From assembly GCA_013076295.1 (NCBI GenBank), contig RQOL01000466.1, positions 4,569,080-4,633,079 on the forward strand: a DNA stretch of 64,000 nt, given 5' to 3'. A program made the translations under genes and the position numbers. The notes under the pieces are model-generated. The model was given only the letters and a program-made list of their open reading frames with translations. It was not told the DNA's origin and searched no databases. This DNA is from Sanderia malayensis (Eukaryota; Cnidaria; Scyphozoa; Semaeostomeae; Pelagiidae). Below are positions 37,801 through 49,800 of the stretch, piece after piece; within the stretch, counting starts at the first letter, position 1, and each line of letters begins with the position of its first letter.

Positions 37801-40800
37801 AGAGGACAAACAATGGTTCTCATCAGCCCTTAACAAGACAGTCGACGTAAGCTTTTGTGGAAATGTGGGCGAGAAGACTGCTGTATCACACGGGCCTGCT
37901 ATTATATTAAAAGGTATGTATATTTTTTCAAATGGCTCACGTGAAGCTTGCTCATGAAGGGGGATATAACGGCAGGGTGCAACAACCTTTAAGGGGCTCG
38001 TGAAATCAATTCCGGGAGTTTGTTATACAGTCGGTTTCAATTGCGCCACGAAGCAGCTCGAAATGCCGAAACAACTTAAGCTGGCTATACCGTGAAGCTC
38101 TTGATATGGAGAAAGTTTTGGCTGCATGGAGACTGCGTTGTAGATGTAGTTGATCATGCATTCTGACGCGTATCTGTTTTTTTCCAGAATCTTCCATGGA
38201 GAAGAAAGCGAACAAGAACAGGGTGAAATTCAAAGACATCGAGACCTCGAGACAACTGGACTATCGTGGTCCTTTGATATCGTTCAAACACCTCGTGTCC
38301 GGCGATGCACTGACAGAGATCTGCTTTTCCAAGCACTTGTTTATTTACGGAACGAGAGGTGTCGACGGAATCGGGGACCACGAAAAGGGATACGTGGAAT
38401 GCACGGACGAACATCTTGAAGAGGCCCTTCGAAAATCACTGAACATAATCAACTCATCGCAAGACAAGCGAATGGATTTGATTCTCTATCGTGATTTATT
38501 GCATCAAGCTGTTCGCTTCAGTCGAATTCTGGTAATTCCCATCATTAACATGCCATGAGATGACTATTTTATCAGTTCTTGCTTCACCCCCGTCTGCGCC
38601 CAGTCAATGACGTTGAGTTTGTTTGTTATTTCAGGCCCTGTCAGGGGGACATGCTTTATTAATATCATTGAAGGGACACGGGAGGGCGAACATTGTTAAA
38701 CTTGTTGCCAAGCTGGCCAACATCAAGGTTCGTAAAGAAACCTGTGTTTATTATGCAGTTTCTAGGCTTTCTGAACATTATGCAGGTCATTACAAGCCTC
38801 ATTACAACATGTAAGGCTGAAGCTTTGCTTATTTTCTTCAGGTGATGAATGTGACTAACAAAGCATTGAAATGCAGGAAAGAGCTTCACTCGATGATAAA
38901 AGATGCTTGCTTTGTTGCTGGCTTACAGGGAAAACCAATCGTTCTATTCATCCCAGAAGGGCTGACAACTGAATGCTGGCAAGATGTAGCTGCCTTAATC
39001 AACGAAGGTAAACATATAATCAATTTTGGCTACTCGTTGCGCGCAACGGAGAAGCGTGCTATGTAAGTTTCTTGGCCTGTCCACGCATATTTGTTTTGTA
39101 TATCACCTCATTACCGCTGTTCAATGTATTCGAGATTAATAAAAAAACGTGCCCATATGTTTTTATGAATCTGAAAGACCAAACCTTGGCCTGAAAGACC
39201 AAGACTTTCAACACAGAGAGATGAAAAGCGGCCGTTATTTTAACTTTAATCTGACATTGTTTCTTTGCATACACCATTTATCTGATCTGTCTTGTTCCTT
39301 CAGGCACGTGCCCCGGTTTGTACACTCCTGACGAATTGAGTGCCATTGGAAATCACTTGCTGCCAGGGGGTCAGGTCGGGCAGAGAAGAACAGAGAACAA
39401 AACCGTTGCCCAGGAGAGGTTTCTCCGGCGAATCCGCTCCAACCTTCACGTAGTGATGTGCGTTTGGTACGGCGCACTGCCCAAGCTCATCCACGACTTT
39501 CCATTGGTCTTGTCACGTGTTGCATGCGTCGACGTGTACAAGGAGTGGAAATCGGACATCCTGGCCGAGGTTGCCGAAAAATGGCTGATCGAGAAAGGCA
39601 AGAACGAGTTCTTTTACCGCGTGCCGTGGAATTTGGACGAGAGAGAGCGGCAACTGGATGCGATATACGCACTGATGGCGCAGATTCATTTAACGTGCAG
39701 GGCAGCTTTCGGGAGAGATTTCAGAGAACTTGGCTTGGAAGTATTCTCGCCATTAAAGTTCATTGAGTTCGTCGACTTGTTCAGAACGCTTTGCAACACG
39801 ATTTGTCACGAAAAAGAGGTTTGTTCATCCCCCTTTTATTGATTGAATTAATCCGCAGGTGTACAATGCTTTGCCTCGAAGAATTGTATGAGGCCTGCAT
39901 TGTTTGATAATCTGCATAGTTAATTTTCATGCGTATGCTTGCTTCTGTACTGCGCACATGGCTTTATTGCCTGCCAAGCAATACAGTAAAAATCTGCATG
40001 CAAGAACCAAGTGATTAAGAACCTTTCGTATGATATTTCTGCTCAAAACAATAGAAGAAACAATGTCCTATTGTTTTTTAACAAAAAGCTGGCTGCGAAA
40101 TTTGCAGGTTCCTATATGCGGGTTTTTTCTGTACATTGAACCTCGCACTGTTTCATTCTTCCACTGTTTCATTCTTCCACTGTTTCGTTCTTCAGGAAGA
40201 GTTGTCTCGCCTGCGAAGTGCCACTGACAAGGTCGAGAAGGGCAAACAATACATCGAAGACGTTGAATCCCGCATACAGGAGATCTCTCCTCTGTTGGAA
40301 GAGTCGCGCAAGGAGCTGGCCAACTCAGAGGCCAGTGTGAAGGCAGCCACAAATGAATATCGCGAGTCAAGAGATTCGTGTGATGATCAACAGAAACAGG
40401 TTGATGATCTTGAGATTCCCCTTGCACAATTGAGAGAAGAAGCACACGAGGAGCTTGGCAAGGTAAGGGTATTTAACCTCATTTCACCAATGCTTTATAT
40501 ATATTATAAAAGAGAGACTTCTAGCAAGTAAGTACAGTCAACTCTGTCTAATTCGAACACCCTGGGGAAGCGTGAAAATGTTCGAATTACAAAAGGTTCG
40601 AATTATAGAGGTTTGTCTTGTAAGAGTTGGTTCATTAGTGATCCTTGAAGGGACAGATAATTTCGTTCGAATTAGAAAAAGTTCGAATTACACGAGTTCG
40701 AACGATGCAGATTTGACTGTATATTATTTTCGATGCTGAAAGCACATGAATATCCATAGTGGGGCTTAGTATCACACGAGGAGTGATGTCCTTACCAGCC

Positions 40801-43800
40801 TGTAGTGCGTGATGTAGAATGTACACAGAGTACAAGTTAATGTCGCTCAATCCTACACACAACCTCGAACCCAGGGCCCTTCTAGCTTTGCTGACATGGT
40901 ACAATTGTTTACATTGTGGCCCTGGGTTCGAGGTTGCCCTACACATATAAACTGACTTCGAACCTTTCACACTTGTCCGGTGACGAGAAAAGTATCTCTC
41001 GAGTTTTCGCACTCATAAGCTCTTTTATTTATTCGTAAATTTCATTCTTATCAGCACAGGATATTGATAGTAGAGTAGAGAAACGAAAATACTAATTCTC
41101 TTTGTCGTCAGAAAGTCTATAATTTACTTTTCTGTTACTGACCACGCTTAATAATAATTTAATTCAGAATTGTCCACAATCGTTGTAATCTGTCCAAGTT
41201 AAATGGTTCTATTTCCTCTCCAGTAATTATTTAGCAAGTCTGACGAGCTTTAGGGCTACTATGAACTATGTTAAATCGCAGCATCATATCAGAATAAAGT
41301 AACGCAGCACAGTGAAGCACTATATAGTGTAGAATAATTACTATGAATTCACTTGTTTATTCCCAGTGGCGTAGATAGAGGGGGCGAAAACCCCTCTGTA
41401 GAATTAAGCTGCCGTTTTGTCGGAAAATTTCTGATCTTGTCGGAAAATAAATATCTAATAAATATAAAGGGCAATAAATATAAATCGTTTTTACATATCA
41501 ATGAGTTCAAAATTAAATGCTCGCTTTGGAGGAAAATAATGGTAAACAAGGTTGACATATGCATGCTGTTGCATATATGAGGATACTAGTCAAATTTCGA
41601 TAATGACAAAAACGTTTCAAATGTCGGTATTTTGTTTATTTTTTACGCAACGATGCAACAGGCCTAAATCAATCGAATAACCAAAACAGTTGTTGAATTA
41701 AAAATCTTGGATATACTTGATATGATATGTGAGCTCTAATTAAAGGTAAGTGACAGGGTTTTGATATCCCAAAAGGTTACTGAAATATTAGCGAATCCAA
41801 CACTTCTCCAATTCGAAAGGAAACGCAGTTGTGGCAGATCACTATTATTATACCTATACCTATACATATCCCTTATACAAGTGAATCAATTCAAGGAATT
41901 GTAGCGGCTTGATATTCTGTTACATATTTAAAGTCACTTGGGCTGAAAATAATTGATTTTTTTCAATTTGTGGAACAATTGTGGAACCTTTAGCAAGCAA
42001 AACCGTATGGCGTTACACAAGTTGAAAATTCAGATTTTGGTAAAGTTCTGGAATACTTCAGTAAAATCCCGTGTCGCATCAGCTAATATTTCAGTAAGCT
42101 TGTGGGATGTCAAAACCATGTCACTTACCTTTAATTTGAGCATCCATATTATCCAGTGTATCCAAAAGTATTAATTTTTACACCGTTTTTTGTAATTCAA
42201 TAAATTTAGGCCGGGTCCTTCGTTCCGCAATAAATCATCAACCAGCGTCACGTCACATATGCTCCTGCGCAGTACCTATATATATGCTACTGCGCATGCT
42301 GACCACCTTTCTCCTCCGCATGACCTAACCCCAACCCTAAGGCCAATGCATCAACCAGCGTCACGTCACATATGCTCCTGCGCAGTACCTATATATATGG
42401 TACTGCGCATGCTGACCACCTTTCTCCTCCGCATGACCTAACCCCAACCCTAAGGCCAATGCATTAACCAGCGTCACGTCACATATGCTCCTGCGCAGTA
42501 CCTATATATATGCTACTGCGCATGCTGACCACCTTTCTCCTCCGCATGACCTAACCCCAACCCTAAGGCCAATGCATCAACCAGCGTCACGTCACATATG
42601 CTCCTGCGCAGTACCTATATATATGCTACTGCGCATGCTGACCACTTTTCTCCTCCGCATGACCTAACCCTAACCCTTTGGTCAGTGGCGTAGATAAAGG
42701 GGGTCAGGGGGCGAAAAACCCCATATAGAACCCCCTAAACTACCGTTTTGTCGGAAAATTGCTGATCTTGTCGGAAAATAAATATCTTCTGTTTACGTTG
42801 AGTTCTAGCTAATTTCCTTATCTTATATTCATAGTGTTGAAGAAACAAAAATGCTCATTAAATTTTGTCGGAAAATCTGAATTTCTCCCCCCCCCCCCTT
42901 ATAAAGTTTCTTATCTACGCCATTGTTTATTCCTGTCAATGTTTTGATCTCCTATGCTTTTTTCCCAGCTAAGTCCAATCTATGAAGCTGCAATGAAGGC
43001 CCTACAGTCACTGGATGTGCACGATATTGACGAAATCAGAAGTTACCGATCTCCTCCGCAAACAGTTATAAAAGTTGTTGAAACACTTTGCTTCATGTTT
43101 AACTTGCCTGCAAACAAGCAAGTATTCGTCTTTATATTCATATACAGTCAGTCTGCAATGTTCTAAAGGCTCGTTCTTTAGACTTTGGCACACTGATTGT
43201 TTCTAAATAGTTGTTCATGTTTTGACGTTTGTGAGAGCCAGGTTTTCACGTATACCAGGTTATTGAGATGAGTTTTGTCTGATTTCTAGTTGGGAAGATG
43301 CAAAGCAGATGTTGATTCGCGACAATTTCTTCCAAGATCTCTTGTTCTACAAGAAAGATGACGTCTCAGATTCCGTTTACAAGAAACTCAAGGCGCACTA
43401 CGAGGATCCAGAGGTATCGACCGAGAAGCTGAAGCCAATAAGCCAAGCTGTCAGCTCTTTGTCTTCTTGGATCAGAGCTGTGTATGAATACTGCAACACT
43501 TTACGCTGCTTGGGACCGAAAAAAAAGCAGCTAAAGGAAGCTGAACAAAAGCTTAACACTGTGAGTTGCTATTGTAAACACTCGTGTGTAAGAACCAGTG
43601 GATTAAGAACCTTCCAGGCTGAAATCCCTGCTCAAAACAATAGAAGAGACAATAGGTTATTGTATTTGAACAATAAGCTGGATGCAGAATTCACAAGTTC
43701 TTATACGCGGGTGTTTACTGTATACTTTATTAACACCGATTTCATTTTTGATTGCATTTGAAGTTAATCACATTGGTATAATTTAAAAGCTCTTCTTTAT

Positions 43801-46800
43801 CTTTTTATCGTCCTGTCTTCCTCCTAGTTTTGCTTTCTCTTCTTTTGGCATATCCTGAATTCGTATCAATGAATTTCTTCGATAGGCAAAGGCGGTTCTT
43901 GGCGAGCGAAGGGTACGTTCAATTCAACTGAAATCCACTCTAGAGAGCGAGATAGAATTGTTCAAAGACAATATGAAGAAGACAAGAGCCCTTGAAAAGC
44001 AGATACAGGTATGTTATTGCTCTTTTGTTTCTACCCAAGCACTGACTCTAATCCTAAAACAAATACGCTGTAGTAGATAGGGTAGATCTAGCTTTGCAGC
44101 TAACAGCGTATGGCAAGATTCAGGCTGTTGGTTCCTAAAAGTGGGTGGCTCTCACATGCAGGATTTTACTGTATATTGTATACTATACAGCTTCATTGTC
44201 ACAGTAAAAACCCGCATATAAGAACCTGTAAATTTTCCGTCCAGCCTATTGTTCCAAAACAATAGGCTATTTTTTCTTCTACTGTTTTCAGCAGCAAAAT
44301 CACCCTGAAGGTTCTTAATCCATTGGTTCTTATATGCGGGCTTTTACTCTGGAAGGAAGCTAATTGAAGAGAACATCTATAATTCTCCTAGTTATATGGT
44401 CATTGGATAACTACTTTTGAGGGTTTGCTTTGAACACTTTGTTTGTTCTTTAGGCACTCACTCGCGCAAGGAACAGAGCCAATGGATTGTTAGGCAGCAT
44501 GAATCTTTACATTGATCATTGGAAAGAAAGGACCGCAATCCTGTTGAAAAAAATCACGACAGCGCCGGGAGACTCGCTACTGATAGCCGCCACCGTTTGC
44601 TATCTGGGTACATTCAACCAAAACCACAGGAACTGTATCCTGGATGGTTGGCTTCGGGCATGCCGATCTGGCATTGATATTGGTGACAGCGATGCAGTAG
44701 GAATACCAGTCGATGAGAATTTCTCTGCAGTTGAGATTCTCAGCTCGGATGATGAACAGATCCATTGGAAAAAGATCGGGCTGTCTTGTGGTGCCACGGC
44801 TATGCTGAATGGCTTGATAACAAGAACCTGTTGCTTTGCTGCTAAGAAGTGCTGGCCTATGATTATTGATCCTGATGACCAAGCCACACGTCTCATTAGA
44901 GGCATGGAGAATGGGTTCATTGCAATGTCAGATTCACTGGAAGGTATTTTGATAGAATTATGTACGATGTATACAGTGCAAGTCCGATGTAACTAGGGAC
45001 TTCAAAGGAGACAGAATGTTTTTTAGCTCAAGGGTAAATTGTCTGCTATGAAGTAGCTCACCAAGACCCAAATGCTCAGTTTGTTGACTTTGGAGCTGGG
45101 AGGGCTCGTTATTATTGATACAACGTTGTTATTTCATTTGAAATGCATTTCTTTTGCATTGGGAGCCATGTGAAATGCAGTTGTTAAATATGTTTTTGTT
45201 TCTATCAATGTCTGGAGAAATTTATGCACAAATCTCAGCCATCACTCTTTTGCAAGGTCTAAGCACCCCTGGTGTGTTCAAGTATTCCTGCACATATCCC
45301 CTTTGCATATATATTTGCACATATCCTACATGCATATATAGGATATGTGCATATAGGATATGTAACATGGACCAGTAACATGGGGAACGTAACCAATGTG
45401 GTGCTCTTTGTGCGTTGTCCTTACGTACTCTATGCATAACGTATATCGTATCTATATTCCATCATGGATTTTCTATTTTGCGATTTGTTTTTGCAGAGTC
45501 GCACTCGTCCACACACCGACCAGCCAGAACACTTTTGAGCGCTGTCCTCTTGGATAAAGTTGCCTCTGTCAGTCATTCTGTTGCTTCGAGGCCTACCACA
45601 AAATGCAACAACTTAGATTCGACGCAAATATCTGATGGCTTGCACTACGACCGACGGTCTTCCACATATTCAAGTGAGTACTGTTTATTAATTAACCCCC
45701 TGGAAATAAAGCATCTTGTATCATATGTGGCAATGGATGGTGTGGTCATCCAGGGGTGAAGATACCAAAGATCAGATTATGGGCTGTGTGGTCATCCAAT
45801 GGTCATCTATGGGTGAAGTTACCAAACGATCGCATTAAATTTGTTAATGAGACCGCCTATTGTATGTTCTAAATATTCTATTACGCTTTGATTGAACGCC
45901 TATGTTTTCAACCGCCTCTCAAATAAGCGCCTTCTGTTTTTGCTGAGAAATTAAATAGGCGCCTCTTCTAATGACCGTTATGTGTTTATTCTCAACTCCT
46001 CTCTAATTTGCCTCTCAGTCTTAGATGATGTGGATGAAATGGCCACCACCACGCCTGAAATCACCTCACCAGACTCAGCTGTGAGCGGCCGTCGGCCAAA
46101 AACTGCATACAGTACATTTTCAGCCATTACAAATGAATCCGTTTTTCTCAAGAAATTTTACGCGAAGGTAAGCATTTGCTGCTGCTCTTTGGGCATCTTT
46201 AAAATATTTGTTTGGAGGCATGCAGGACAGTTTACAAGTTGGTGTATAATTGATACTTTCTAATTCACAACCTATTAAAGTTAGCGTCTCAAGTTTTCGA
46301 GTTCTTGAGACCACGGCTCAACCTGCCATGTATCTCTTATTACTCGCACTAGCTATAACGTGCAGTGCAACTAACTTATTATTGTTTTTATATGTTAACA
46401 GGCTGGTTTGAAGGATGCAGTAGAATCCTTGCCATCGTCTCCACTTATCGATCTTGACGTCGATGTTTTACTTGTTGTTGATGCTGATAATGATGACATA
46501 GGTATGTACTCTCTTATTGGCTCTTTTACGGCTGGCATGCAATGCTATAGCTACTATACTATGTGATGCATCCTGCATTTGGTATAAATGCACGCTTCTG
46601 CTCAGTAGCGGAGGAACAGTGCAAGACTAAAGAAAGACTTGTCGTAATTGAAGACATATCAGAAATTGTTTTGGCTTGACTTGGCTATGGTATCCTCTGG
46701 TGATACTCTATTAAAACAGGGAGCGTATCATTTAACTTGCAAACCATGCAGTGTTACCGTAACAATAATACTCGTCTTAGCATTTGATGAGCCCAATTGC

Positions 46801-49800
46801 TGGTCAAATACCCTTTGTTCGTAATAGGGGAACAGTTCCTTGCTCAGCAAGGAAGTTCTTGTTGTTCCCCTAAGACTGTTCTCCTATTACGAACTGTTCC
46901 CCAATGAACTACGTTGTATCTTATGATCGATTCATCTGTTTCTCTTCAGATCGTAAGCTGAAATCTGCCCTGTCGAAAGGCCAACCTACACTTGTCACTC
47001 ATCTTGAACGTGGCATCCACGGCTCACTACTCGGTTGTTTACTTAATCGTAACATCTCAGTGGGAGATGACGGATGCGCCTATTTGGCCCATGGCAAAAG
47101 GATGCTCGATTATCATCCGAACTTTCGTCTCTACCTCAGTGCCTCGGTACAGATGAGCTTCAACAAGACCAACAGATTTGTTCTGCCACTGCACAAGTCG
47201 ATTATTGTTAACATGGCAATGGGTCGAGATGAATTGACCGATCATTTGGTGTCTCTGACAATCAGCTCTGAACGTCCAGAGTTGGAAAGTCAACGGCGAT
47301 CGTTAGATTTAGACCTATTCTACTTGACGCAAGAAAAGAGGCAGATACAGGTGAGGGGTCTCCGACCCCCCCACCCTCACTCCAACCTATTATTGTACTC
47401 CAATCCGTTATGATGCTCTCATCCATTATGATGCTCCAATCTATTGTGCTAATTTGTTTTATCATGTTACTTCTTTCAATAGCATATATACGTTATTGAT
47501 TATAGCTCTTAACTGAAACGAAGGAGCGTTGTTGTTGAGTTGCTTCTTTTGCCATCTTCACCCAGGACAAAGTTTTGGACATGATCATAGCTCTGCCTGG
47601 TAAAATTCTTGACGAAACCACATTGCCAGAAATAATGGCAGAAACGAAAGAGCAACTGAACACAACACAAGAGAGATACGATGAAGTGAAGGTAGCTCTT
47701 TACTATCCTTAGCCACAGAGAGTATTTCACTATTACTCGCTGTTGCTTTTTTCAGTCAACTACTCCATAATTTCACGATCTTTTGCTCCTTGCCTGGTTG
47801 CATCATGTTTTTATCTACTTCCTCTATCTATTTATCAACAATGAATGCACATTGATCTTAACAAAAAGGTATTGCGTACAGAGGTTAGTAATTAGCAGTC
47901 AGAAAAAAGAAAGAAAAGATGGAATTATTATTTGACAGTGTGACAATTGTGAGTTTGTAAGGGGGAAGGTAAAGGTAAACAAAAGGTAACAAAAGGTGAA
48001 GGTAATTTATGGTGACATTACAATCGAACAGTGAATAGAGAGGCTTGGAGGGAAGCAAAGTCAATTTGTGGATGAATAATTTGCTTCATTGATCAACAAT
48101 CCAGAGTGACATCTACTCCAGGAGGGGTCTAATGTTTTGGAATGAGGAATTATTCTTTTGTTAGGGTTAGGGTCAGGGTTAGGGTGTGTGAAATTCATCT
48201 AAATGATTGTCCCATATTTCAGAACTTCAAAAAGGAGCTGGAAGAGAAACGCGCTGACTACTACCAGGTTGCAGCTCACGCCTCCGGCCTCTACTATAAC
48301 GTCGTGCAGCAGGTGGTTAAGTTCAGGCCGTACTATGATATGCCGCTATTCTTCTTCATCGAACTGTTCAAGAAAATGCTGAAGCAATCCAAGCGCTCCA
48401 AAGCTGAGTCAGGCTCGGTCGCTACACGAGCTGCCGAATTGAATGCTGAATTTACCATGGAATTGTTCAAAAGAATCTGCTTGAACATATTTGAAGGTAT
48501 GTTGCATGTATCCCCGTTTAGTTGTTGAACTCCTCACTGGACTTGACTTTTGGCTGCCCTCTGTTTGATGGGTCTTTGGCAGTGTTTTCGTTACTATACT
48601 TCACATTACTTTTCTACTGCATACAGTCGAACCTCCGAATAGCGGCCACCTTTTCTCCAGCGGTCATTATTGGGAGGTGGGCGCTAGTTGGAGGCTGGAC
48701 TGTACTGTGCGAAAGCATTTGGGATTGAAGACTGGTTGCCTCGCGGAGGTGGCTGCTATTAAAGGCTTGCCTGTATTTGTTGTTTTGCTGAAGCTCTTAT
48801 CTATTGATTTTATTATGTTTCTCTTTAAAATAGATATTCTTTGAACTATAAGAGACTCTTATATCTGACGAACGATGAAGGGTTGATAAAGACGGGACTC
48901 GATTCTACAACTATTAGATTTGAACCTATATTCAGTCAACTCGAACCGATCACTTACAATGCACTATATCTTTTTTTGATTTGTTTCAGAGCACTTTCTT
49001 CTCTACCCAATGCTTGTCATTGCCTACCAGCTTCTGCAAGGCGAAGAAATAACAGAAGAGTTGTATAGAATGTTTTTAACGTTAATTGTTACGCTGGACG
49101 AGAAGGTAATTAAAGATGGGAAAAGTGAAAACTTGCAAGATTTTCAATGGCTTTCTGAAGATGTGAGTAGCTGTAACTAAATTGCTTCTCAAAGTAGATT
49201 TTTCAAAATATATTCAAGTTCACCCTGAACCCCTAAACATCTATCAAACTGTCACGTATGCCTTTTTTATTTTCATTTGTTTCTTGATACTATATTACAT
49301 ATGATATGATATTTTATCATATCATTGTTTCATTTTGCAGATTGTCAACAGAATAGCATTGCTTGCGCAGTTCAAAGAATTCGAGAATATTTTAGAATCT
49401 TTACAGAAGCAGGAAAGCCAATGGAAAGAGTACTTTGATGTAAGACGCTCTCTGATTCAAATGCAGCTGCTACAAATTATATCCTTTATATCACAATTAC
49501 GAATACTCAATTACAATTATTCACAGCACTGTTTTTTCTCATCTGAACACAGGGTCCGCCGAATATGATATGCTTATGCCCCAAGGGCTTTCATCATCTC
49601 AAGTTATTCCATAAGGCAATGCTTTGGATTGCAGTAAAGCCAAATAAGGTTTGCTTCATTCTTTTTTACGATCAGCTTGATTTTACTTTTAACACTAATA
49701 AGCAACGATGCATGCTTTTTGTGCCAACGTCGACCTGTGACGAGACTTATTGCTTCCTCTGTTTATTAGACCCAGGTGTAACGTAAGCATTATTGTATGT

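Larger units (their letters stand above)
34877..37913 (+). other. Dynein AAA3 exons
   Basis: Exons 34877-35063, 35303-35401, 35604-35871, 36321-36592, 36925-37178 and 37657-37913. The P-loop GDQGAGKS lies at 35366-35389 and the Walker B LFFIDDLN in the third exon. GGVYDRERKFF and HPHFVFSQHDLARISKG follow the family order. In dyneins AAA3 is the regulatory ATP site; it looks intact here. Confidence 0.85.
40195..44943 (+). other. Dynein stalk, microtubule-binding domain and start of AAA5
   Basis: Exon 40195-40462 encodes the ascending coiled coil (LRSATDKVEKGKQYIEDVES and onward). Exons 42970-43117 and 43290-43560 encode the tip: YRSPPQTVIKVVETLCFM, then FFQDLLFYKKDDVSDSVYKK and SSWIRAVYEYC, all typical microtubule-binding-domain order. 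Exons 43885-44008 and 44454-44943 give the descending coil and AAA5 (CYLGTFNQNHR; CWPMIIDPDDQA). The 2.5-kb intron 40463-42969 holds a MITE, a hairpin and a 113-bp tandem array. The intron between the two tip exons has a GC donor. Confidence 0.85.

Noticed and set aside
40861..40935. tRNA gene suggested by GGTTCGAGG
   Set aside because: The words are arms of an 18-bp perfect hairpin and cannot form a cloverleaf.
42259..42667. Two identical 60-codon frames 226 bp apart
   Set aside because: Copies within the 113-bp tandem array.
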